A stretch of 10,491 nucleotides of DNA from Acidobacteriaceae bacterium (lineage in GTDB: Bacteria; Acidobacteriota; Terriglobia; Terriglobales; Acidobacteriaceae): assembly GCA_030049955.1 (NCBI GenBank), contig JASIJX010000570.1, forward strand, positions 1 to 10,491. The letters are read 5' to 3'. How positions within the stretch are numbered: position 1 is the first letter of the stretch; each line of letters opens with the position of its first letter. Under the pieces are notes generated by a model. It ran no database searches. It was not told the origin of the DNA and saw only the letters and a program-made list of their open reading frames with translations. This document shows positions 1-5,757 of the stretch, in pieces. A program made the position numbers and the translations under genes.

Positions 1-708
1 GTGTTGCTCGTCTTCTCCGGCCGGCCGCTGGTGCTAACCTGGGCCGCGCAGCACGTCCAGGCGATTGTCGAAACGTGGTTTCCCGGCACCGAGGCAGGCA
101 CAGCCATCGCGCGCGTACTCTACGGCGATGTTTCGCCCAGCGGCAAGCTGCCCATGAGCTTCCCTTACGCCGTGGGGCAGGAGCCGCTTTACTACAACCA
201 GTTCCCTACCGGCCGCCCCGCAGGCAACGCCGACCTCACCAAGCCGCCCACGTCTGATTCACGCTTCGTCTCGCGCTACATCGATGTGCCTAACGCCGCA
301 TTGTTTCCCTTCGGCTACGGGCTTTCCTACACCACGTTCAGCTTTGGGGGTGTAACTGTGAGCCGGCAGACGATTCCGTTTGGTGAAGCGCATCCCGGTG
401 CAAAACTTCTCATCGTTGCCACGGCCACCGTGAAGAACACCGGTAGCCGCGCAGCGACAGAAGTGGTGCAGTGCTATGTAGGCAACCGTGGCGCCAGTCT
501 GGAGCAGCCCGTGCGCAGCCTCAAAGGCTTCGCGCGCATCATGCTTGCACCCGGCGAATCGAAACAGGTGAGTTTCCCGCTCGGCTTCGACGAGCTTTCG
601 TTTTTCGACAACTCCGGCCGCCAGGTGATTGAGCCAACAGATTACACTGTGTGGATCGGCGGCGATTCCCTGGCCGATCAAAGCGCAAGTTTTCGCATTG
701 TGCGGTGA
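1..708 (+). CDS. GH3 beta-glucosidase/beta-xylosidase, C-terminal part (5' truncated by window edge)
   Basis: This is the last 235 residues of a glycoside hydrolase family 3 enzyme, which removes terminal beta-linked glucose or xylose from oligosaccharides. The visible part starts inside the GH3 C-terminal alpha/beta domain: a strand ending in SGRPL, then residues 15-75 with WFPGTEAGTAIA, YGDVSPSGKLPMSFP and PLYYNQFPTGRP, all typical of this family. FPFGYGLSYTTF (about 102-113) leads into a fibronectin type III-like domain (about 135-220), with EQPVRSLKGF and LAPGES before the final strands. The GTG at position 1 is almost certainly an internal Val codon, because family members run to roughly 700-900 residues and the N-terminal TIM barrel with the Asp nucleophile is absent here. 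Substrate and export signal cannot be read from this fragment. The stop (706-708) is 35 bp before the lactonase start, so the two are probably co-transcribed. Confidence 0.93.
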   Translation: MLLVFSGRPLVLTWAAQHVQAIVETWFPGTEAGTAIARVLYGDVSPSGKLPMSFPYAVGQEPLYYNQFPTGRPAGNADLTKPPTSDSRFVSRYIDVPNAALFPFGYGLSYTTFSFGGVTVSRQTIPFGEAHPGAKLLIVATATVKNTGSRAATEVVQCYVGNRGASLEQPVRSLKGFARIMLAPGESKQVSFPLGFDELSFFDNSGRQVIEPTDYTVWIGGDSLADQSASFRIVR

Positions 709-743
709 ACGTGCAGAATAATTCGAAGAGGAAGAACTTGAAG

Positions 744-2018
744 ATGGAAAACTGTGTGGTTCAGGCGGGTTCCCGCATCGGCAACTTCTGTCGCGTCCGC
801 TCCAATCTGCTCTTTTGTGCGCTGCTCATCTTAATTGCAGTAATCGGTGCTGCGCCGCAACCTGCTATGGCAAATCATTCGTTCGCTTCTCAGTCCTATT
901 TCGTTTATGTGGGCACCTATACAGGGCCGAAGAGCAAGGGCATTTACACCTACCGGTTCGACTCGCACACTGGACGGCTCGCTCCCATTGGATTGGCCGC
1001 ACAACTACCCAATCCGTCATTCCTGGTTACCGACAGCGATCATCGCCATCTTTACGCCGCCACCGAGATGGGCGAGCATGGCCCCGGTGACAGCAGCGGC
1101 TCCATTAGCAGCTTTTCCATCGACGCGGACACTGGCGCTCTCCGTTTTCTCAACAAGGTTCCCTCCAGCGGCAACGAAACAGCCCATCTCGCTCTCGATC
1201 GCACGGGCAAGATCCTCTTCGTCGCCAACTATGGTAGCGGCAGCGTTGCTGCCTTCGGCATCAATCCTGACGGCTCGATCGGAGCGCGCACCGGCTTTGA
1301 TCAGCACACAGGCTCAAGCGTAAATTCCGAGCGGCAGTCCAGCCCGCATCCGCATGAAGTTGTCCTCTCGCCGGACAATCGTTTCCTCTTCGTTCCCGAT
1401 CTCGGTACTGATCGCGTGTACAGGTATCGGATCGACGCCGCCAAACAAAGCTTCGCGGCGAGCGATCCCCCGTACGTCACAGTTGATGCCGGCCTCGGAC
1501 CACGCCATATCCTCTTCGGGCCCGGCGCAAAATTTGCCTATCTCGTCTGCGAAATGGGCTCACGCGTCGTAGTATTCTCCTACGATGCCGGCCGAGGTCT
1601 GCTCCGACCAATCCAGACAATATCCACACTCCCGTCAGGATTCAAAGGTCACGACCAATCTGCCGAAATCAAGATGGATCGCACCGGCCGCTATCTCTAT
1701 GTTTCTAACCGGGGCGACGACAGCATCACGGTTTTCTCCATCCATCCGCAAAGCGGAATGCTGGACAAAGTCCAGACCGCTCCTACGCTGGGTGCATGGC
1801 CACGCGACTTCGCCCTTGATCCCACCGGCAGGTTTGCCCTCGTTGCCAATCAGAATTCGGACGATCTGACGCTATTCACCATCGATGCTGCTAACGGCCA
1901 TCTGCGGCCTGCTGCCACGGATGCACGCCTGCACATCGGCGCTCCGGTCTGCATAGTTTTTGTCCCTGCAGGAGAGTCCCGTACATCGCCGGTGCGCGAG
2001 CCTGCTGCGCAGCGGTAG
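744..2018 (+). CDS. Exported lactonase family protein (seven-bladed beta-propeller, 6-phosphogluconolactonase-like)
   Basis: This 424-residue protein belongs to the lactonase family (PF10282, YbhE/Pgl-like propellers), which hydrolyses sugar lactones. The start at 744 is chosen over the longer frame from 651 because that one would overlap GH3, and because 744 has a purine-rich GAGGAAG at 727-733, though its spacing of 10 nt is long. Residues 1-43 form a signal peptide: a basic N-region, a hydrophobic LLFCALLILIAVIG core, and a likely cut after AMA. The mature protein opens with YFVYVGTYTG (52-61). It then shows the family blade motifs HPHEVVLSPDNR (202-213), GPRHILF (252-258), YVSNRGDDSI (about 319-328) and WPRDFALDPTGRFALVANQ (352-370). 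In the cytoplasm a relative would serve the pentose phosphate pathway. An exported form more likely acts on aldonolactones or is a propeller of unknown substrate. Family is confident; substrate is not. Confidence 0.9.
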   Translation: MENCVVQAGSRIGNFCRVRSNLLFCALLILIAVIGAAPQPAMANHSFASQSYFVYVGTYTGPKSKGIYTYRFDSHTGRLAPIGLAAQLPNPSFLVTDSDHRHLYAATEMGEHGPGDSSGSISSFSIDADTGALRFLNKVPSSGNETAHLALDRTGKILFVANYGSGSVAAFGINPDGSIGARTGFDQHTGSSVNSERQSSPHPHEVVLSPDNRFLFVPDLGTDRVYRYRIDAAKQSFAASDPPYVTVDAGLGPRHILFGPGAKFAYLVCEMGSRVVVFSYDAGRGLLRPIQTISTLPSGFKGHDQSAEIKMDRTGRYLYVSNRGDDSITVFSIHPQSGMLDKVQTAPTLGAWPRDFALDPTGRFALVANQNSDDLTLFTIDAANGHLRPAATDARLHIGAPVCIVFVPAGESRTSPVREPAAQR

Positions 2019-2095
2019 AAGCGCCAAAGCGTATCTGCTCCAGCGGCACGCGCACCACCGTTCCCGCGTGTGCGCGGAAACGTCAATTTCGGCGC

Positions 2096-3457
2096 CTACG
2101 CCTGCAACTGCTCCTTTGCCCAGCCTTGCAGCATCTCGATTGCGCGGCCAAGCACGCCTGCTGATCCGCGAAATTGCGCCGAGCCGCGCGGCTGATTGTC
2201 GCGCGTCCACCACTCGTGAAAGTCGCTGTTGAGCTTTACCCGCTCCACCATCGGACGCGCATCGCGGTACGCTTCAGCAACGTATCCGTACCTGATCAAC
2301 TGCTGAATCATCCTGCCGCCAAACCACGTCCAGTCGCCGCCGTTCTGGTACGTGTACGGAACCGTGAGCTGCGGGTTCTTGTAGTAGCCAAGCGGATATG
2401 GCGGATAAATCGTCAAGCCAATCGAAGAGGCCTGCGCCTTGCGCACGTCATCCTCCATTCGAGCAAGCGCGTGCGCCACTTCCTCTCGCGACAGCACACC
2501 GGCCTCGATCGCCACTGCCGTACCGCCGTGATAGTTAATCGCGTTCTCGTCGAAGTCCGGCGGAAACGGCGAGCCATTGAGGTACACGTGCGGAATGAAC
2601 TTCTGGTTCTTCTCGTCCCAAAGACATTTGCGAATATTCCGATGCAACTCGTCCCCCACGTTCTTCCAGTGCGTTGCTGTCTTCGCATCCGTCCCCGGCA
2701 ACTTCACGTAATCGTTGATGGCCACCAGCAGCATAGCGTTGGCGTATATCGAAATCGCCCGATGGCTATTCTCATCGAGCCGTACGCCGCGCAGGCCCTC
2801 CGGCTGCACGTCGCCCCAGTCGATTGTCGCTCCACCCCAAACCAGTCCGTGCGTCGCATCGAAGCGGTTGGCCATCACGTACTCCATCGCCTGCGCCAGC
2901 CGCGCACGCACCGTCCTGTCGCCCACGCGCTCATCAAGAATCGATGCGTCGTTCGTCGCATCAATGTACTTGCGCACCGCCTGCACCAGCGATGACTCTT
3001 GGTCACTCTCCACCGTGTTCTTGCCGGCAATGTAGCCCGGCGCAAGTGGACTCGTCCGGGTATCAGTAGTCCTTCTGTTCATGATGTTGTAGCAGTCGAT
3101 AATATCGCCCTGCGGCCCCTGGAACTTGCAGAACATCAACAGCGCTTCGCGGAACCGCTCCGGCGGGTTTACCCTGATTGCGACTTCGATGAATGTATTC
3201 ATGTCGCGGATCCACGTGGTCTGATAACTGGAGCCCGCGTTGATGCCACCGGCCAGCAGTTTCTGCGCCATTGCATAAACCTCGCGCATATCCGCATCGG
3301 CCAGTATCTGCCGCGCGAGCTCAGCCTGCTGGGTGCGCTCCTCTTTCTTATGGCCGCCGAACAAAGCCCCAGCCCCTTCTGCGTCCAGATGCCGAATGCT
3401 TGCAATTCCAAGGCTCGCAAGCGCAGCGGTCCTGATGGCTTCTCGACGAGTCAACAT
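2096..3457 (-). CDS. Exported (alpha/alpha)6-barrel glycosidase-like protein
   Basis: This 453-residue protein looks like a six-hairpin glycosidase: helix-rich, with widely spaced aromatic/acidic motifs. The visible motifs are TTWIRDMNTFIEVA (80-93, with Asp85), GLVWGGATIDWGD (204-216), LDENSHRAISIYANAM (227-242), YPPYPLGYY (351-359), NGGDWTWFGGRM (372-383) and FRGSAGVLGRAI (429-440). Family enzymes hydrolyse glycosidic bonds by inversion using two acids. Asp85, Asp213, Asp216 and Asp375 are candidates, but I cannot name the pair or the GH family (GH15-, GH63- or GH37-like folds were considered). The N-terminus MLTRREAIRTAALASLG carries a Tat-like twin arginine and a short hydrophobic stretch, so export is likely. 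The frame stays open upstream to 3556, but the start at 3457 is supported by AAGGAGA 9 nt upstream. It is convergent with the lactonase gene, 77 bp apart. Confidence 0.82.
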   Translation of the reverse strand: MLTRREAIRTAALASLGIASIRHLDAEGAGALFGGHKKEERTQQAELARQILADADMREVYAMAQKLLAGGINAGSSYQTTWIRDMNTFIEVAIRVNPPERFREALLMFCKFQGPQGDIIDCYNIMNRRTTDTRTSPLAPGYIAGKNTVESDQESSLVQAVRKYIDATNDASILDERVGDRTVRARLAQAMEYVMANRFDATHGLVWGGATIDWGDVQPEGLRGVRLDENSHRAISIYANAMLLVAINDYVKLPGTDAKTATHWKNVGDELHRNIRKCLWDEKNQKFIPHVYLNGSPFPPDFDENAINYHGGTAVAIEAGVLSREEVAHALARMEDDVRKAQASSIGLTIYPPYPLGYYKNPQLTVPYTYQNGGDWTWFGGRMIQQLIRYGYVAEAYRDARPMVERVKLNSDFHEWWTRDNQPRGSAQFRGSAGVLGRAIEMLQGWAKEQLQA

Positions 3458-3466
3458 TTGTTCTTT

Positions 3467-3473
3467 TCTCCTT
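3467..3473 (-). promoter_or_regulatory. Ribosome binding site of the six-hairpin glycosidase gene
   Basis: On the minus strand this reads AAGGAGA, a near-perfect Shine-Dalgarno, 9 nt before the ATG at 3457. It fixes the start at the Tat-like leader and argues against the 33-codon upstream extension of the same frame. Confidence 0.8.
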
Positions 3474-3595
3474 GGCACGGCGCCGGTTCGGCGCATGGAT
3501 CGTTCCAGGAAGCGTTTGCAGGTAATGCGCGCCCACAGCACACACGAGCGCCTCATCCCGCTTCATCGTGCAGGCTGTCTACGGAACACAATTCC

Positions 3596-3604
3596 ATTAT
3601 TGCA
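3596..3604 (-). promoter_or_regulatory. Candidate extended -10 promoter element for the glycosidase gene
   Basis: On the minus strand the bases read TGC followed by AATAAT, a 5/6 match to TATAAT with the TGn extension. No good -35 is present at 16-18 bp (the place holds CCGCAA). If used, the leader would be about 130 nt long. It is a short motif in a 184-bp gap and could arise by chance. Confidence 0.3.
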
Positions 3605-3641
3605 GCCGTAAGGTAGGGTTGCGGCGTCCTGCGATGTTGGA

Positions 3642-3863
3642 TTAGCTGTCCTTGCGGTAGAGCATGTCGCGGATCACACGGCGGCGCTCGGCGTTCACTT
3701 CGTTCTCGTTGTGGCGCTCGATCGCATCCTTGGACGCCGCCTCGGTTTCCGATTGCTCCGGCTCGCTGCAGCTCGGGCAGCGGTTGGCGAAGCCGGGTTT
3801 GTCAGGCTTCAGCTCAAATTCTTCTCCGCAAATGACGCAAGTCTTGATAGGAAATAAAGCCAT
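3642..3863 (-). CDS. Small zinc-ribbon protein, function unknown
   Basis: This is a 73-residue, probably cytoplasmic protein. Its N-terminal half has two Cys-X2-Cys knuckles, CVIC (residues 9-12) and CPSC (29-32), spaced as in a treble-clef or zinc-ribbon fold that binds one zinc ion. The C-terminal half is rich in Glu, Arg and Asn, is charged, and probably forms a helix (from about AASKDAIERHNENEV to RRRVIRDMLYRKD). No catalytic motif is visible. Proteins like this may bind nucleic acid or a partner protein, but nothing here shows which. The ATG at 3863 lacks a clear Shine-Dalgarno. It is divergent from the DoxX gene (170 bp apart) and lies 184 bp upstream of the glycosidase start on the same strand, so it is likely a separate unit. 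The cysteine spacing makes it a credible gene, not a shadow. Confidence 0.75.
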   Translation of the reverse strand: MALFPIKTCVICGEEFELKPDKPGFANRCPSCSEPEQSETEAASKDAIERHNENEVNAERRRVIRDMLYRKDS

Positions 3864-4033
3864 AACGAAACTATGGTAGCGAAGATCGAATGGCGAGTCG
3901 ACCGGCGGTTTGCTAGGTCAACGGTTGATTTTGATTAAAAAATCCCTTTTCACTCGGCCGATCGTTGAAATCCAAATTCTATGGACAGGCAACCTTTACG
4001 GTGGAAAAATAGGAACGCGCTCGAGAAGAATTC

Positions 4034-4477
4034 ATGGTGCCCTTTATCGTGCTTGTCGTTTCCGCTCTGGTTTTCTGGCTCGCCGGCCACGCCGGAGTTC
4101 CCATATTTCATGATCCCAGCTTCGTTCTTCGCGCGGCGTTGGGAGTCATGTTCCTGCTCACTGCTTCCGCTCACTGGGGTAAACGACGTCCCGATTTGAT
4201 TCGCATGGTGCCTCCCACCTTTCCGCGCCCGGATCTGCTCGTAACCATAACAGGAGTGCTGGAACTACTGGGAGTGATTGGCCTGTTTGTGCCCACCACT
4301 GCGCGCGCCGCGTGTTTCTGTCTGGCGCTGTTGCTCATCGCTTTGTTCCCCGCCAATGTCCACGCAGCGCGCCAGCATCTGACCATCGCCAGGCAACCTG
4401 TCCCCGGCCTGCCTCTGCGAAGCGCGATCCAATTTGTCTTTGTAGCAACATTGCTTACAGCGGCATGGCTCCCATAG
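4034..4477 (+). CDS. DoxX-like integral membrane protein
   Basis: This 147-residue inner-membrane protein resembles the DoxX/DoxX-like families. Four or five hydrophobic segments are visible, at about residues 2-20, 30-48, 67-86, 89-105 and 128-146. The family-like features are the LRAALGVMFLLTASAHW segment (32-48), TGVLELLGVIGLFVP (about 73-87), and FPANVHAA (about 104-111), which corresponds to the FPAN motif of DoxX-like proteins. Named members include the quinol oxidase subunit of Acidianus and the MmpS/DoxX-type stress complexes of actinobacteria. Most bacterial copies have no known role, and none is claimed here. The ATG at 4034 has GAGAAG at 4023-4028 with 5 nt spacing. It is followed after 80 bp by ffs, which has its own promoter element. 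Confidence 0.85.
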   Translation: MVPFIVLVVSALVFWLAGHAGVPIFHDPSFVLRAALGVMFLLTASAHWGKRRPDLIRMVPPTFPRPDLLVTITGVLELLGVIGLFVPTTARAACFCLALLLIALFPANVHAARQHLTIARQPVPGLPLRSAIQFVFVATLLTAAWLP

Positions 4478-4540
4478 AGGGGCGGCAACATGAAACTGGG
4501 CGACACAACCACGCCGCGCTTCGATTTCCCGCCCCGCTCC

Positions 4541-4557
4541 GAGTGCTAAAATCACTC
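4541..4557 (+). promoter_or_regulatory. ffs promoter: extended -10 inside a perfect inverted repeat
   Basis: TG-C-TAAAAT (TG at 4544-4545, hexamer 4547-4552) is an extended -10 element, 6-7 nt before the expected 5' end of the SRP RNA at about 4558-4559. It has no recognisable -35 (TTTCCC at 4525-4530 is the best at 16 bp). The hexamer is framed by GAGTG (4541-4545) and CACTC (4553-4557), a perfect 5-bp dyad with a 7-bp centre. The position makes the promoter call fairly solid; whether a regulator binds the dyad is unknown. Confidence 0.6.
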
Positions 4558-4656
4558 TGTGCCGGGTCCTACGCGACGTAATCCCGCCAACCCCGCCAGG
4601 TCCGGAAGGAAGCAACGGTAACGGGCTAGTACGGGCGCAGTAGGTAACCCGGTACT
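4558..4656 (+). ncRNA. ffs: Small signal recognition particle RNA (4.5S type)
   Basis: This is the RNA scaffold of the bacterial signal recognition particle. It binds Ffh and the receptor FtsY and directs ribosomes making membrane proteins to the translocon. The diagnostic apical region is plain: GCCAGGTCCGGAAGGAAGCA around 4595-4614, with a GGAA tetraloop at 4604-4607 closed by TCC/GGA and the conserved AGG/AGCA internal loop that the Ffh M domain binds. The closing helix is also present: 4559-4567 pairs with 4647-4655 (one G-U), followed by CCTACGCG against CGCAGTAGG. The length of about 99 nt fits the short form without an Alu domain. End positions are estimated from the pairing to within a few bases. 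It has an extended -10 element just upstream, and fabH follows after about 57 bp on the same strand. Confidence 0.95.
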
Positions 4657-4670
4657 TGTCTTTGAGGCAT

Positions 4671-4700
4671 CAGAGTCAGGATCACCGATCAACTGACCTG
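4671..4700 (+). other. Interrupted 12-bp hairpin in the ffs-fabH leader
   Basis: CAG-A-GTCAG-GATC, loop ACC, then GATC-AA-CTGAC-CTG. Three helical blocks (3, 5 and 4 bp) pair perfectly, with a bulged A (4674) and a bulged AA (4691-4692). The 3' arm ends 1 nt before the fabH Shine-Dalgarno. No U tract follows, so it is not an ordinary intrinsic terminator. It could stabilise or process an ffs-fabH transcript or influence fabH translation; the role is unknown. Confidence 0.45.
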
Positions 4701-4701
4701 T

Positions 4702-4706
4702 GGGAG
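4702..4706 (+). promoter_or_regulatory. Ribosome binding site of fabH
   Basis: GGGAG lies 7 nt before the TTG at 4714 and supports that unusual start. The nearby ATG at 4709 is followed at once by an in-frame stop. GTG codons at 4735 and 4738 are alternatives without a comparable site. Confidence 0.6.
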
Positions 4707-4713
4707 AAATGCA

Positions 4714-5730
4714 TTGAGCCTGACAGTTCGTCCCGTGGTGGGCCGGCGCGCCAAGATCACGGCGCTTGGCACCTACGTTCCCCCCGATGTGCTAACCAAT
4801 CAAGACCTCGAAAAAATGGTTGAGACCAGCGACCAGTGGATCCTGGAGCGTACCGGCATCCGCACGCGCCACGTACTGGCCAAGGGGCTGGGCGTAAGCG
4901 ATATCTGCAGCGAAGCCGCAAAAAAATGCCTCGCTGCTCGCGGCATCGGACCGGAAGAAGTTGAAGTCATCATTATCGGCACCGTCACACCCGACATGAT
5001 GTTTCCCTCCACTGCTTGCCTTGTCCAGAACAAGATCGGCGCGCCCCATGCCTGGGGCTTCGACGTCTCCGGCGGCTGCTCGGGCTTCGTCTATGCGCTA
5101 CAGGCAGGCGTGAAGATGGTCGAGAGCGGCGCGTATTCCAAAGTGCTGGTCTGCGGCGCAGACGCCAACACCCGCATGACCGATTACACGGACCGCACCA
5201 CCTGCGTCCTCTTCGGCGACGGCGGCGGCGCAGTGCTCATCGAGCCAGCGCGCGAGGGCGAAATCGGCTTCATCGACTCCGTCAACGAAATTGACGGCTC
5301 CGGCGGCGTCAGCCTCAATCTGCCCGCCGGCGGAAGCCTGAACCCGTCCACGCACGAAACCGTCGACAAGAAGATGCACTACATCCACCAGGACGGTCCG
5401 GCCGTCTACAAGTTCGCCGTGCGCAAAATGGCTGAGGCCACGGCCGCACTGATGAAGCGCAACTGCCTTACGGTCGCCGACCTCGGCTGCTTCATTCCGC
5501 ACCAGGCCAACAAGCGCATCATCGAATCCACAGCCGAGCGGCTCGGCATGGACCCCTCGCGTGTCGTCATCAACCTCGACAAATACGGCAACACGTCCGC
5601 CGGAACCATTCCGCTGGCCATGGAAACCGCCGTTCAGGAAGGCAAGCTGAAGAAAGGTGACCTGGTGCTCCTGGCCGCCGTGGGTGCAGGATTTACCGTA
5701 GGCACTGTACTGCTGCGCTGGGAAATCTGA
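4714..5730 (+). CDS. fabH: Beta-ketoacyl-ACP synthase III (TTG start)
   Basis: FabH starts fatty acid synthesis in the cytoplasm by condensing an acyl-CoA (acetyl-CoA or branched primers) with malonyl-ACP to give a beta-ketoacyl-ACP. The 338 residues cover the whole thiolase-fold family length. The catalytic triad is intact: Cys122 in DVSGGCSGF, His263 in FIPHQANKR and Asn293 in YGNTSAGT. Other family landmarks are TSDQWILERTGIRTRH (38-53), IIIGTVTPD (86-94), FGDGGGAVL (167-175) and the C-terminal GAGFTVGTVLLRW. The TTG start is supported by GGGAG 7 nt upstream. A start at GTG 4735 or 4738 would remove only 7-8 non-conserved residues. The leader between ffs and this gene holds a hairpin but no clear promoter, so transcription from the ffs promoter is possible. 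Primer preference (acetyl- or branched acyl-CoA) cannot be read from the sequence. It is convergent with the GH39 gene (27 bp). Confidence 0.96.
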   Translation: MSLTVRPVVGRRAKITALGTYVPPDVLTNQDLEKMVETSDQWILERTGIRTRHVLAKGLGVSDICSEAAKKCLAARGIGPEEVEVIIIGTVTPDMMFPSTACLVQNKIGAPHAWGFDVSGGCSGFVYALQAGVKMVESGAYSKVLVCGADANTRMTDYTDRTTCVLFGDGGGAVLIEPAREGEIGFIDSVNEIDGSGGVSLNLPAGGSLNPSTHETVDKKMHYIHQDGPAVYKFAVRKMAEATAALMKRNCLTVADLGCFIPHQANKRIIESTAERLGMDPSRVVINLDKYGNTSAGTIPLAMETAVQEGKLKKGDLVLLAAVGAGFTVGTVLLRWEI

Positions 5731-5757
5731 CGGGCATATGCGGTAACAGGTGAAGAT

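Noticed and set aside
651..743. Upstream extension of the lactonase frame to 651
   Set aside because: It would overlap the GH3 gene by 58 bp and put 31 hydrophilic residues before the signal peptide; 744 is the better start.
2019..2095. Possible bidirectional terminator between the convergent lactonase and glycosidase genes
   Set aside because: A 7-bp stem (2049-2055 with 2070-2076) can be drawn, but the loop is 14 nt and no T tract follows on either strand.
2174..2995. A 273-codon open frame on the plus strand antisense to the six-hairpin glycosidase gene
   Set aside because: Its translation is rich in Arg, His and Val with no domain motif, and it mirrors the GC-biased codons of the opposite gene, which has clear conserved motifs and a strong ribosome binding site.
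2999..3616. A 205-codon plus-strand frame crossing the start of the glycosidase gene
   Set aside because: Low-complexity composition without recognisable motifs; it overlaps the N-terminal coding part and leader of the minus-strand gene.
3922..3938. AT-rich stem GATTTT/AAAATC in the zinc-ribbon/DoxX divergent gap as a regulatory element
   Set aside because: Short A/T-only pairing of low information; no promoter with convincing -35 and -10 could be placed around it on either strand.
4523..4549. CIRCE operator (HrcA site) upstream of ffs
   Set aside because: GAGTGCTAA at 4541-4549 matches one half exactly, but the expected other half at 4523-4531 reads gatttcccg and does not match.
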